Positions 25,706 to 34,559 are shown, counted from the first letter of the stretch. The stretch: 64,000 nucleotides of DNA from Planotetraspora mira (GCF_016863275.1 NZ_BOOO01000049.1:28971-92970), one strand, 5' to 3'. The notes: a model not told the origin generated them from the letters alone. Program-made: numbers and translations.

Positions 25706-26227
25706 TCACGACCTGCCGACATCGGACGAGTGGAGGTCTTTTCTGTGACTTTCCGGTGAGTCCTCAGCTGTTTCCAGCTTCCGCCAGATCCGCGCCAGCG
25801 CGGCAATGTCGTCCGCATCGAGGACATCGACGAAGAACTGCTTAATTGATTCTTCGAAGGTCCGCGCCACGATCTGGATGTAGCGGCGCCCCTCCTCGGT
25901 CAGGCTGATCAAAGAAATCCGGCCATCAGCTTGGTTAGCACCGCGTACGAGGTGGCCAGCGTCGATCAGATCCTGCACGAGCCGGGACGCCCGGGTAGGA
26001 CTGACGGTCACCAGCTCACTCGCCAGGGAGCGGACAGGCTGGGGTTCGAGGTCCTTGAGGCGGCAGAGGATCTCGAAAGCGCTGAACGAGAGCCGGTGGC
26101 GTTCCATCAGTACGGCCTCGATCCGTGACCGCATGGCCGCCTGGGCGTAGATCAGCCCGAACCAGCCGTCCTGTTCCGGCTGGGAGATGACCGCGGACGT
26201 TGTTCGGGGCGCCTTCACGAAATCCAC
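25706..26227 (-). CDS. MarR-family regulator
   Basis: A 173-residue winged-helix protein. MERHRLSFSAFEILCRLKDL, then VRSLASELVTVSPTRASRLV (recognition helix) and the wing ADGRISLISLTEEGRRYI give a standard MarR domain, followed by a C-terminal dimerisation helix. The start is GTG 26227. It is divergent from a short-chain dehydrogenase that carries an internal deletion, so it may have lost its regulatory target. Confidence 0.85.
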   Translation of the reverse strand: MDFVKAPRTTSAVISQPEQDGWFGLIYAQAAMRSRIEAVLMERHRLSFSAFEILCRLKDLEPQPVRSLASELVTVSPTRASRLVQDLIDAGHLVRGANQADGRISLISLTEEGRRYIQIVARTFEESIKQFFVDVLDADDIAALARIWRKLETAEDSPESHRKDLHSSDVGRS

Positions 26228-26391
26228 ACTACCAGCGTCTACATGCCCCCAAGTTTAGGTGCCTGCGCACGCATCAGATAGTGTGCCGATGCAACCCAGC
26301 TAGGAGCACGAGTGCTCGCCCGGCAACCACGTGACGCAGGTACATCGCCCGCGCCGGACGGCCAGCCGGCCCCGTAAAGAAGGAGAAGTGC

Positions 26392-26992
26392 ATGTCAGGC
26401 AAGCTCGACGGGAAGGTCGCGCTCATCACAGGCGGCTCATCGGGAATGGCGCTGGCCACCGCGGAGCTGTTCGTGGAGGAAGGCGCCCTGGTCTACATCA
26501 CCGGCCGGCGCCAGCAGCCCCTCGACGACGCGGCGAGCCGTCTCGGCCCGCGACTGCGAGGAATCAGTGCCGATGCGGCCAGCCTGGAAGACATCGAGAC
26601 CCTGTTCGCCACCATCACGGCCGAAGCAGGGAAGCTGGACATCCTCTACGCCAGCGCAGGGGTCGGCAAACTCCACGAACCCCTGCACGAGATCACGTCG
26701 GCCAGTCTACGCGGCCAGTAAGGCGGCGTTGCGCTCGTTCGCGCGGGTATGGAGCGCCGAACTGTCCGGCCGCGGCATCCGCGTCAACGTACTGCACCCC
26801 GGCCCGATCGACACACCGGCGCTGGGGCGACTCGCCCCCGAGGCGCGCGACTATCTCATGTCACTTACCACCATTGGCCGACTTGGGCAGCCCCGAGAGG
26901 TGGCGAAGGCCGCCCTCTTCCTGGCCTCCGCCGACGCCGGCTTCGTCAGCTGCACCGAACTGTTCGTCTCCGGGGGCATGGGCCAGTCCTAG
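26392..26992 (+). pseudogene. SDR oxidoreductase with internal deletion
   Basis: The N-terminal half starts MSGKLDGKVALITGGSSGMA and includes LDILYASAGVGKLHEPLHEI, then stops at 26721. From about 26705 another frame continues VYAASKAALRSFARVWSAEL, then GRGIRVNVLHPGPIDTPALG to SGGMGQS at 26992. The roughly 50 residues that should carry the NVRG helix and the catalytic Ser are missing, and the frame is broken at the join. The YxxxK motif is retained as YAASK. The gene has been inactivated by a deletion. Confidence 0.8.
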
Positions 26993-27216
26993 GCGTGTTC
27001 GACGTTCGAATCATTAGGCCGGTTTGAGGCTTCGGATCCACAAGATGGCCGCGTCGCTGAAAGCCAGGGCGCACCGGCGGCCCCGCCCGTCAGCGGATGC
27101 CATCGATCAGCTGCCGCTCGCTGAACAACGACGGCCGCCGCTGCCGGAGACCCGCTCACGCGGCTGCGGCCGCGGGCGACCCCGGAACAACTCTCACCAA
27201 AACATGGAGGATCACA

Positions 27217-28155
27217 GTGCTCAGCATCGACAACGAACTTCTCGAGGTGGTCGGCGCGATCGCAGCCGCCACCCCGCAGACGCCGCCGGCCATCGGAGAC
27301 TGGCAGACGCGGCGGGCGACCATCGATTCCGTCTATGGCGCGCTGGCCGCCGCCGCAGCACGGGACGACCGCATCGAAGCGGCCGACTTCACTGTGCCGT
27401 CATCCGACGGGCACGCCGTCCCGCTGCGCATGTACAAGCCGACACATGCGCCGAATGCCCTTGTCGTCTACGTGCACGGCGGTGGCCTCATCGCGGGAAG
27501 CCTCGACGGATACGACCACGTCTGCCGCCGATACGCATCAGAGGCCGGGGTGGCGTTGATCGCAGTCGACTACCGTCTCGCGCCCGAATCACCGTTCCCG
27601 GGAGCCGTCGACGACTGCGTCGCAGCGGTCGAGTGGGCGATCAGGCATGCTGCGGAACATGCGCCCGGAGCGCGCGTCGCAATCATGGGTGACTCCGCCG
27701 GGGGCGGCCTTGCGGCCGCAACGGCGCTGGTATGCCGCGACCGTCAGATCGGCCCTTTGGCCGCGCAAATCCTCGTGTACCCGATGCTCGACGACCGCAC
27801 GGCGATCGCCGACTCAGCTATTGAGCCGTTCCTCGCCTGGTCGGTCGCCGACAACATCACCGGCTGGCAGGCATATCTCGGCGAGAGGTACGGCACGGAC
27901 GAGGTGCCTGCTTCGGCTTCGGTCGCTCGTGCGGACTCGCTCCATGACATGCCGTCGGCCTACCTCGAGGTTGGGCAGTTGGATCTCTTCTGCGCAGAGA
28001 CCGTGACCTACGCCGAGCGGCTCATGGAACACGGCGTGGCCGTACATCTGTCAGTCCGTCCCGGCGCGATCCACGGCTTCGACCAGTTCGCGCCCGGCTC
28101 CGGGCTGGCACGACATGCGTTCGCCGATCGTGTCGCCTTCCTGCAGAGCTTGTGA
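27217..28155 (+). CDS. HSL-family alpha/beta hydrolase
   Basis: A 312-residue esterase. HGGGLIAGS forms the oxyanion hole, GDSAGGG carries the nucleophile Ser (about residue 157), the acid is in VGQLDLF and the base in GAIHGFD. GTG 27217 is chosen because GGAGG stands seven bases upstream and the conserved region starts soon after; the frame is open further upstream without conservation. The downstream SDR gene on the same strand, 100 bases away, suggests a small ester-alcohol degradation operon. Confidence 0.87.
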   Translation: MLSIDNELLEVVGAIAAATPQTPPAIGDWQTRRATIDSVYGALAAAAARDDRIEAADFTVPSSDGHAVPLRMYKPTHAPNALVVYVHGGGLIAGSLDGYDHVCRRYASEAGVALIAVDYRLAPESPFPGAVDDCVAAVEWAIRHAAEHAPGARVAIMGDSAGGGLAAATALVCRDRQIGPLAAQILVYPMLDDRTAIADSAIEPFLAWSVADNITGWQAYLGERYGTDEVPASASVARADSLHDMPSAYLEVGQLDLFCAETVTYAERLMEHGVAVHLSVRPGAIHGFDQFAPGSGLARHAFADRVAFLQSL

Positions 28156-28255
28156 TCGGAGCTGGCGACGCGGCCCCACCCCCTGCACACAACCGCGTCA
28201 ACTCAGCCGAACCCCATCCGCCCCGCCTGAACTCATTCATCTGAGGAGATACCCG

Positions 28256-29002
28256 ATGGAGACCAAGACTGCCCTCATTACCGGCTCGACAAGTGGAATC
28301 GGTCGTGCCACTGCCCTCAAGCTCGCCCGTGACGGCGTCCGCGTCGTGGTTTCCGGCCGCGACGCTGACCGAGGCATGGAAGTTGTGAAGCGGATCCGCG
28401 CCGAAGGAGGAGGGGCCGAGTTCGTCGGTGCCGAGCTACGTGATGCCCAGTCCGCGGCGGAACTCGCGGCCAAGGCGACCAAGGTCGCCGAGTCTGCTGG
28501 TGGCGTCCTAAACATTCTGGTGAACAACGCGGCGATCGGATCCGGTGGGCCTACGGCGGGCACCGAGGAGTCGACTTTCGATGCGGTGCTGGCCACTAAC
28601 CTGAAGGTCCCGTTCTATTTGGTCGCGAACATCGCACCGGCGATGGCGGCACGTGGCGGGGGCGCGATCGTCAATGTGTCCACGCTCGCCGCCGAAGTCG
28701 CGCTTCCGGGGCTGTCGGTGTACGGAGCGAGCAAGGCGGCCTTGGACCTGCTGACCAAGAGCTGGGCAGCTGAGTTCGGTCCCGCCGGGGTGCGCGTGAA
28801 CTCCGTGAGCCCCGGCCCAACCCGTACCCCGGGATCCGAGGCCTTGGGGGAGGCGCTGGAGCAGCTCGCGGCGCAGGCCCCGCTGGGATTCGTTGCGGAT
28901 CCGGAAGACATCGCCGCGGCCATCGCGTTCCTCATCAGCGATCAGGCCCGCTTCATTACCGGTGCCGTGCTCGATGTGAACGGTGGCCGTACGGTCGTAT
29001 GA
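28256..29002 (+). CDS. SDR oxidoreductase (3-oxoacyl-ACP-reductase-like)
   Basis: A 248-residue classical SDR. TGSTSGIGRATALKLARDGV is the cofactor motif, NNAAIG the core stabilising motif, Ser is in NVSTLAAEVA and YGASK carries the catalytic Tyr and Lys. The C-terminus ends in a TGAVLDVNGGRT tail typical of tetrameric FabG-like enzymes. GAGGAG precedes ATG 28256. Likely cofactor NADP(H), from the Arg-containing betaB loop (SGRDADRG). Substrate unknown; co-oriented with the HSL esterase. Confidence 0.88.
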   Translation: METKTALITGSTSGIGRATALKLARDGVRVVVSGRDADRGMEVVKRIRAEGGGAEFVGAELRDAQSAAELAAKATKVAESAGGVLNILVNNAAIGSGGPTAGTEESTFDAVLATNLKVPFYLVANIAPAMAARGGGAIVNVSTLAAEVALPGLSVYGASKAALDLLTKSWAAEFGPAGVRVNSVSPGPTRTPGSEALGEALEQLAAQAPLGFVADPEDIAAAIAFLISDQARFITGAVLDVNGGRTVV

Positions 29003-29034
29003 GAGTGGGACAGTTCGTCCCCGACGAGCACCCT

Positions 29035-29605
29035 GTCCTCGACCACTGTCTGGCGCGTCATCCGCCGCGCCTGCGAGGAACTCGCGGCCACTCGACCCGA
29101 GTTCGAGAACGTGAAGTTCGCACCCCGCGACTCCCGTCGACCCTTCGCCACCGAGCTGGTCAACAATGGTCTGCCGATCCACATCGGTGCCGCTCTGCTC
29201 GGGCACCTCGATATCCGGACCACCCGCGGCTACGTCGCCGTCTTCGAAGAAGACGTCATCACCCGCTACCAGCAGTTCCTCGCACAGCGCCGGTCCATGT
29301 GCCCGGTGGAGGAATACCGCGAACCCACCGCCGAGGAGTGGTCCGACTTCCGAGACCACTTCGACAAGCGGCGCGTTGAACTCGGCTCCTGCGGCCGCCC
29401 TACGGGACGCCCTGCGCCCACGAACTCGCCTGCATCCGCTGCCCGATGCTCAGCATCAACCGAAGATGCTGCCCCACCTCGACGAACTGGAGGAGGATCT
29501 CGTCGCCCGCCGCAAACGCGCAGTTGAAGAGGACTTGGGAGGTGAGATCGGCCTCACCCTCACCTTCCCGCGGAGCAAGCGTGAGCAGACCCGCCGGCCG
29601 ATCAT
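29035..29605 (+). pseudogene. Tyrosine recombinase (integrase) C-terminal relic
   Basis: Pieces of an actinobacterial phage-type integrase: TVWRVIRRACEELAATRPEF, then PRDSRRPFATELVNNGLPIH and GAALLGHLDIRTTRGYVAVF, which contains the LLGH His and the nucleophile Tyr. The usual HDFRR motif reads RDSRR, so the catalytic His is lost. After DKRRVELGSCG the frame shifts twice before KMLPHLDELEEDLVARRKRA and the KREQTRR ending. The N-terminal catalytic Arg region is absent. The element it once moved is not identifiable from this remnant. Confidence 0.75.
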
Positions 29606-29860
29606 GATGGACACCCAGTCGTCGGCGAGGTGCTTGGCGCGGAACGGCAAGCCGAACGTCTCGGCCATGCGGATGAGCATCTCGGCGTTGGTGGCGCGTG
29701 CGGCGGACTGGTGCACGTAGCGGTCGCGCTCGAGCCGCTCCCAGATCTGCCAGCTTCGAAGCCGCGAGTGAACTTCGGGGTCGTCGCTGTCGAACGCGAG
29801 GCGCAGCCGGTGTTCGACCTCTCCGCCATGCTCGCCGATGTGGGGGGAGCCGACGGGCAC
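29595..29860 (-). pseudogene. Truncated fragment of unknown gene
   Basis: From GTG 29860 the frame reads EVEHRLRLAFDSDDPEVHSR, then WQIWERLERDRYVHQSAARA and LIRMAETFGLPFRAKHLADD. It looks like a genuine helical protein, but it runs without a stop into the antisense of the integrase relic, so its own C-terminus is lost. It is separated from the SGNH gene by only 30 bases. Family not recognised. Confidence 0.35.
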
Positions 29861-29890
29861 GGTCTCCTCGTCGGCCGGGGCAGTGCGGGG

Positions 29891-31069
29891 TCAGCCGGTC
29901 TTGGTGGTGAAGGGGCCGTTGTTCGCGAACACGAGCTTGGCGAAGTTCTCGCCGATGCGGCGATGCCCTTCGGGGCTGGGGTGGATCGCGTCCGGCAGCG
30001 GGAACTTGGCGTGGTCGCTCTCGCCGTAGAGGTCGAGTCCGTCAAGGTAGTGGAGGTTCGGGTCCTCGGTGGCTCGCTGCTTGACGATGTTGGCGAGTAC
30101 CTCACGGATGATCGTGAGCGTCAGCCGTCCGGCGGCGGTTTCGGCCGGATCGCCGGTGGCCTTGAACTGGAGGGTTCCGCTTTCGAGGTCCGGCATCAGG
30201 GGGCCGGGGGTGTTTTCGTGGGTCGGGCACAGGATCGGCGACACAAGGAGCAGGGGTGTCGTCGGGTGGCCCTCGCGGATGGTGTCGAGGAAGCCGTGGA
30301 TGGCGGGGGCGAAGGCGCGCAGGCGCATGGCGTCGCTGTTGACGACGTTGATGCCGAGCTTGACGCTGATCAGGTCGGCGGGGGTGTCGCGCATCGCACG
30401 CGCGGTGAACGGGTCCACCAGTGCGCTGCCGCCGAACCCGAGGTTGATCAGTTCCACGCCGCCCGCGGCCGCGGCCAGGGCGGGCCAGATGGTGCTCGGG
30501 AAGACGGCGTTCGAGCCGTGGCTGATGGAGCTGCCGTGGTGCAGCCACACTCTGCGTCCGTTGTCCGGGGCCGGCTCGACGGGGGCGTCGGTGTGCAGGG
30601 CGATCACCTCGGTGATCTCCGCGTGCGGAAGCCAGATCTCGATGTTCTTCTCGCCCTCGGGGAGGTCGGTGAAGTGGGCGGTGCCCGCCGGTCCCTCGGT
30701 GAACTCCGCGGTCTGGGTCTGCATGTCGGTGATCGTGCTGAGGTTTCCGCCGTCCACGGTGGCCTGGGCGGTGAGCCGGCCGTCGACCAGGAGGTCGTAC
30801 ACGCCGTCCGGCGGAGGCGGGAAGCCCAGGTAGACCCGCTTGGTGGGCAGCGTGTCCAGTTCGATGGTGGTGGCGCGGGTGCGGAAAGCCAGTCGGACGC
30901 CGGAGGGCTGGGCCTCGGCCACGGCCAGCCGGTCGTCGGGGATCTGGCGGCGCGCCCAGGCGGGCAGCCGGTGCGGCAGCAGACCGTGCGCGGTTTCTTC
31001 CACCTCGAGGTGCCCGCGCAGGAAGTCGGCGGTGATGGGGGTGGTGATCCAGTTGTGATCGGTGCTCAT
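29891..31069 (-). CDS. SGNH/GDSL-type hydrolase with N-terminal beta domain
   Basis: A 392-residue protein. Residues 1-170 form a beta-sandwich-like domain. Then come SGNH blocks: HHGSSISHGSNAVFPS with the nucleophile Ser (block I), NLGFGGSALVDPF (block II), SVKLGINVVNSD (block III) and DAIHPSPEGH (block V, Asp and His). The layout resembles the SsfX3-type GDSL acyltransferases/esterases. Start at ATG 31069 with GAGG upstream. It lies 80 bases downstream of a TetR gene on the same strand and probably shares its promoter and operator. Confidence 0.82.
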   Translation of the reverse strand: MSTDHNWITTPITADFLRGHLEVEETAHGLLPHRLPAWARRQIPDDRLAVAEAQPSGVRLAFRTRATTIELDTLPTKRVYLGFPPPPDGVYDLLVDGRLTAQATVDGGNLSTITDMQTQTAEFTEGPAGTAHFTDLPEGEKNIEIWLPHAEITEVIALHTDAPVEPAPDNGRRVWLHHGSSISHGSNAVFPSTIWPALAAAAGGVELINLGFGGSALVDPFTARAMRDTPADLISVKLGINVVNSDAMRLRAFAPAIHGFLDTIREGHPTTPLLLVSPILCPTHENTPGPLMPDLESGTLQFKATGDPAETAAGRLTLTIIREVLANIVKQRATEDPNLHYLDGLDLYGESDHAKFPLPDAIHPSPEGHRRIGENFAKLVFANNGPFTTKTG

Positions 31070-31148
31070 TGCCTCAAGCCTTTGGTTCTGGGTGGGTGGG
31101 GGAATCGGGTCAGTACGCGGGGACCGTTCGAAGGGTGCGTGCCGCTGG

Positions 31149-31724
31149 TCAGGGGGTGGCCCGGTTCCGCAATGCGGCGTCGAGGGAGTCCAGGGTCCAC
31201 ACCCAGGATTCCTGTGAGGCGACGTCCGTGTGGCTGAAGCCACCGGCTGCCTCCAGGTTGGCGTAACCGTGGAAGACGCTGCCGAGCATGCGGACCGCGT
31301 GCGTCTGGTCCGGCTCCGTGAGGTTGTAGCCGCGCAAAATCGCCCGTGTCATCTGCGCGTGCCGGACGCCGGCACTGGCTGCGGCCGTCCGCGGGTCGAG
31401 CCGGAACCGGGCTGCTTCGTACCGGCCGGGGTGCGCGCGGGCGTAGTCCCGGTAGGCGTTCGCGAAGGCCATCAGGGCGTCTTTGCCCGCACGTCCGGCC
31501 ACGGCATGGGCGACCTGGTCGGCGAGTTCCTCCAGTGCAAGCAGCGCGATCCGGGTTTTGAGCTCCTGGGAGTTCTTCAGGTGCGAGTACAGGCTCGCAA
31601 CCTTCACGTCGAAGCGCCGGGCGAGCGCCGACAGAGTCACTTGGTCGAAACCGGCTTCATCGGCAAGTTCCGCACCGGCGAGCGTCAGCCGCTCCGGGCT
31701 CAGTCCTGCCCGAACCACAACCAT
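31149..31724 (-). CDS. TetR-family regulator (WHG-type C-terminus)
   Basis: A 191-residue repressor. The N-terminal domain is LTLAGAELADEAGFDQVTLS then ALARRFDVKVASLYSHLKNS. The C-terminal part with AYRDYARAHPGRYEAARF and VRMLGSVFHGYANLEAAGGF corresponds to the WHG/TetR_C_33 type. ATG 31724 is chosen (a GTG immediately before is possible). An almost perfect 15-bp inverted repeat starts nine bases upstream. It is upstream of the SGNH esterase on the same strand, so autoregulation of a two-gene operon is likely. Confidence 0.87.
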   Translation of the reverse strand: MVVVRAGLSPERLTLAGAELADEAGFDQVTLSALARRFDVKVASLYSHLKNSQELKTRIALLALEELADQVAHAVAGRAGKDALMAFANAYRDYARAHPGRYEAARFRLDPRTAAASAGVRHAQMTRAILRGYNLTEPDQTHAVRMLGSVFHGYANLEAAGGFSHTDVASQESWVWTLDSLDAALRNRATP

Positions 31725-31732
31725 CACCTACT

Positions 31733-31786
31733 ATCGATTTACCTACATGAAGTATGCGTCTACCTAAATCCTGTAGGCAAATCGAT
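31733..31786. promoter_or_regulatory. Long inverted repeat, TetR operator
   Basis: ATCGATTTACCTACA at 31733-31747 and TGTAGGCAAATCGAT at 31772-31786 are inverted repeats with 14 of 15 positions matching and a 24-base spacer, which itself contains a further TCTACCTA half site. Placement directly upstream of the TetR start indicates its operator region. Confidence 0.68.
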
Positions 31787-32150
31787 GGACCGCTTCAGGG
31801 GAGAGCCGTGAAGCGGATCACGCGCGCCTGGCACCGCCGCACCTACCGGGAGACGGGAAAAAAACGGATATGCCCCCGGGCCCCCCGGCCCCGGGCCCCG
31901 CGGCGGGCAGCCCTGGGTCCTGGTCACCACGCCGCCGCAGCCGCACGCGCGTTCAATCGCTCCTGAACGTTCTTCACGTCTGAAAACGGCCGACGCACCA
32001 AGCTGACATTGACCATCACTGTGCTGTCTCCAGTGACGCCCCGACAAGGAGCAAGCAAGAGAACCCCAATCTTTCGGGGTTGTAACTGAACTGCCTAAGA
32101 CGCGTGCCCCAGAGTCGCTTCGACGCAAAACGGGAGAGCGGAGCGGAGAG
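31787..32150. other. Intergenic region with low-complexity G/C tract
   Basis: No gene is seen. Near 31855 an A8 tract is followed by a run of overlapping CCCCGGGCCC blocks (about 31872-31912), which can form many alternative hairpins. The promoter for the lipoprotein gene should lie in the AT-richer part around 31985-32120. Confidence 0.35.
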
Positions 32151-32867
32151 ATGAGTCGCTGGGTGACCATGTACGTCGGACTGTTCGGGCTCGCAATGGC
32201 CGCCTGCGGGGCAAGCACCGATGGTGCCTCCCACCCCAGCACACGCCCTTCGACCGCCCACCCCACCCCCATCGCCCACTCCGCGAAGGCTGCGACCGAC
32301 GAGGACGTCGCATCGTCTTTCCTTGATCCCGCAGAGGCCGGCTTGGCTGGCGGTGAAACTCGAACCATCCCTGCGGGCACGCTCTCTAAGCTCAGCATCT
32401 GCGTGCCGCTCAACCCGCTGAACACCCCCGAAGTAGCCGTCAACAAGCGGTACGCGACGGCCAAGGAAGAGATCACCGTGCCCTACAAGGGCCACCTCAC
32501 CCAACAGGGTTGGGTGCTGCCGAGCGAGGCCGCCGCCTCCGCTCTCATGAAGCAGGTCACCCGGAGACTCCCCCAATGCCGCTACAACGGTTCTGCCAGC
32601 GACCCGGTAGACCCGACAAGACGGATCAGCGGCATCTCCAACCCCAAGACCTACGAGCCCGACGCTTTCGGCTGGCACGGCCACCAGATCGAGCAACTCA
32701 TGAACGTCAACGGCGAACGCGCATCCGTCAGCACCGTGCTCATCCTGCAGCGCGGCCCGGTCGTTCTCGCCCTCGACTACGTCAACTACACAGAGAAGGC
32801 CCCGGCGCAGACCCTGCGCACCTACAACCTCAGCGTCCTTCGCAGGGTCCTCGCACACCCAGCTTGA
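32151..32867 (+). CDS. Putative lipoprotein
   Basis: A 238-residue exported protein. MSRWVTMYVGLFGLAMAACG is a short signal with a lipobox-like MAAC (Cys19), then a Ser/Thr/Pro-rich linker and a mature domain with KLSICVPLNPLNTPEVAVNK and MKQVTRRLPQCRYNG. Two conserved-looking Cys residues may form a disulfide. The fold type is reminiscent of extracellular sensor-like domains of actinobacterial lipoproteins, but I cannot name a family. The position -3 Met makes the lipobox imperfect. Confidence 0.6.
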   Translation: MSRWVTMYVGLFGLAMAACGASTDGASHPSTRPSTAHPTPIAHSAKAATDEDVASSFLDPAEAGLAGGETRTIPAGTLSKLSICVPLNPLNTPEVAVNKRYATAKEEITVPYKGHLTQQGWVLPSEAAASALMKQVTRRLPQCRYNGSASDPVDPTRRISGISNPKTYEPDAFGWHGHQIEQLMNVNGERASVSTVLILQRGPVVLALDYVNYTEKAPAQTLRTYNLSVLRRVLAHPA

Positions 32868-33095
32868 TCACAGTACGAGTCGCGCGTTCTGGAGACGCCC
32901 GAACGTCTCCAGCACGACCCACGATCTTTCCCGCACCGTGTCCGAGCGCCGTCCTTTACAACGTAGATCCGCCGCGCATTTGAACTCCGCAACGGCCATC
33001 AAGCCAGGAGTCGGCGAAGACGGTGACACTGAGGAGAGAGACCTGTCACCCGACAACAGCCCCTGAGACGGCGAGCCTGGGTGACACAAGCGAAA
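32868..33095. other. Intergenic region upstream of tRNA terminator
   Basis: No gene recognised on either strand. The frames translated here (for example VARSGDARTSPARPTIF) are low-complexity. Confidence 0.3.
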
Positions 33096-33127
33096 AGCCA
33101 CAGTATCCGATCACGGATACTGTGGCT
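33096..33127 (-). terminator. Intrinsic terminator of tRNA-Pro fragment
   Basis: A 14-bp perfect stem (33096-33109 and 33114-33127) with a four-base loop is followed on the minus strand by TTTT. It stands 19 bases beyond the 3' end of the tRNA-Pro fragment, in the normal position for a tRNA terminator, which shows that the DNA to the left is the original downstream flank of the tRNA gene. Confidence 0.75.
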
Positions 33128-33145
33128 CCGACCTGCAGAAACAGA

Positions 33146-33188
33146 GTCGGGACGACAGGATTTGAACCTGCGACCCCTTGACCCCCAG
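33146..33188 (-). tRNA. 3' part of tRNA-Pro(GGG), attachment-site scar
   Basis: On the minus strand, reading from 33188, the sequence gives the anticodon loop CTGGGGG, stem TCAAG, variable loop, a T arm with GGTTCAAATCC, and the acceptor strand CGTCCCG with discriminator A. The 5' half (acceptor, D arm and anticodon 5' stem) is absent: upstream bases GGGTTGC do not match. This is the segment typically duplicated when an integrative element uses a tRNA gene as attB. It is not a functional tRNA. No second copy of the core was seen in the window. Confidence 0.72.
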
Positions 33189-33700
33189 GCAACCCAGACG
33201 GGGGCGAGAACAGCCCCGATCTCTGCCTCCACCTGCGGAAACGATCCTCAGCCATCCACCGGTGTATGCGGCCGTCCACGGCGATAGTCACCCAGATAGT
33301 CACCCAGTCCGAGGCGATCTGGAGATACCTGACGTGGCCTCGGCGTGCGTTCTCCTGAGCACGCTGGGCCGCACTCCCCCGCCAAGCTTGTCGGCCCGTA
33401 AGCAAGAATGCCAGCCATGACGGCTGCCGCTGCTAACTACCTGTGGTTCGAGCTGCGCTTCCCAGACCTCGGCGAGGGACCCGACCGCAAAGCCGCCAAA
33501 CCGACCACCGGAAGCCGCGCTGCAGTTACCCCTGCCCACCAAGATCTGGGTGATCTCCGCCGCGCCCCTGATCTACCTGCGATAACCGCTGGATCTTGTC
33601 GTTGACCAGGGAATACGCTTGCCGCGACCTTCCATCGTTTGCCGTTGATTTCGGCGCTCCCACGGAACAATGACGGAACAGATCATGATCAGAAGGGCTC
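33189..33700. other. Possible element end, no recognised gene
   Basis: This is the DNA immediately inside the tRNA scar. Short direct repeats occur (CACCCAGATAGTCACCCAG near 33289-33308). A plus-strand frame MTAAAANYLWFELRFPDLGE from 33417 may be a small protein of about 60 residues, but it is unsupported by a ribosome site or known relatives. Confidence 0.3.
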
Positions 33701-34024
33701 ATGACGCTCCCCAAGAAGGGCTCTCGCCTCATCACCGTAAGTGACACGACATACCGCTGGCGCGTCCGCCACAAACCGACCTACTGCGAAGGAGTCGGCT
33801 GGTCTCATATGACCTTCGCGGTTGAACTGGCGGAGAGGCCACACAACGTCCTACTCGTCACGCTCCCCTACGCCAGGCCTGACAACTGGGTTCTCGAACA
33901 ATCGATGAGCGTTCGCCCTGCCCTTGTCGCGGACTGCATCTGTAGAGCCATAAACGAAGGATGGACCCCGCACCGCCCAGGATACGCACACCAGTTGGAA
34001 CTCACCCGCGACGACGCCGCCTAA
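33701..34024 (+). CDS. Conserved hypothetical protein
   Basis: A 107-residue protein starting MTLPKKGSRLITVSDTTYRW. The compact basic beta-rich N-terminus (RWRVRHKPTY) and the C-terminal VADCICRAINEGWTPHRPGY look like a small conserved actinobacterial protein that I have seen annotated only as hypothetical. GAAGGG stands about eight bases before the ATG. No membrane segment. It is isolated within an otherwise empty stretch. Confidence 0.55.
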   Translation: MTLPKKGSRLITVSDTTYRWRVRHKPTYCEGVGWSHMTFAVELAERPHNVLLVTLPYARPDNWVLEQSMSVRPALVADCICRAINEGWTPHRPGYAHQLELTRDDAA

Positions 34025-34559
34025 GCAGGCCCGAGCACCGGAAGCGGCGCGGCAGCATGACCGTCCGCTTTCGCGGATGACGGCTTCGCTGCCCGCTCCT
34101 CGATGCAACCCTGGTCCAGCAAAGACAGAGACCGCGTGCACGTGAAGGAAGCCGACGGCAGGTTGCGCGTCCAGGCACTGATACCCGCGATGTTCAGCCT
34201 CCCGCCCAGGCGTCGGCGTCCACCAGCCGCATACCTCGGCGAGCAGTCGAGCATCCTCACGCCAACTAGCGTGTGTGCAGTGTTCAGCCTGCTGGCACAC
34301 CGGGAACGGTTCTACCTCGATGTGATGTACGAGTACATCGCTTGATTGGACGTACGGACGGAGTGTGCCCTGCCATAGGCAGATGGGCCGAAGCCTCGCG
34401 CATCCGATTGGCCCTGGTATGTGCGGGAAAGGCGAAGCCCAAGTGCAAGATGTGAGGGGTTCCTCGATTTTTGGCGGTATCGAGAAAGATGCGTGAGCCG
34501 TATAGCAAGTTATGGCGGCTAGACGAGACCCTGGGCACGCTCACCTTCACGGACGCGAG
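34025..34559. other. Gap without recognisable gene
   Basis: Translations on both strands are low-complexity. A GTGTTCAGCCT/ATGTTCAGCCT partial repeat (34192 and 34280 regions) is the only structure noticed. Confidence 0.3.

Noticed and set aside
29595..29860. Assignment of this fragment to a TetR or acyl-CoA dehydrogenase family
   Set aside because: The helical sequence fits neither well enough; left as unknown.
29630..31237. 535-codon plus-strand ORF
   Set aside because: Antisense of the SGNH hydrolase; the translation is Gly/Val-rich without any family motif.
31855..31912. G-quadruplex or riboswitch in the G/C tract
   Set aside because: The CCCGGG-rich run is low-complexity; no known riboswitch consensus could be recognised.
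33182..33188. Complete tRNA-Pro gene
   Set aside because: Only the 3' part from the anticodon loop onward is present; the acceptor 5' strand, D arm and 5' anticodon stem are absent.
32999..33232. Minus-strand ORF with a GSRGRRFKSCRPD-type ending
   Set aside because: This peptide is the translation of the tRNA 3' fragment and is a well-known artefact at tRNA attachment sites, not a gene.
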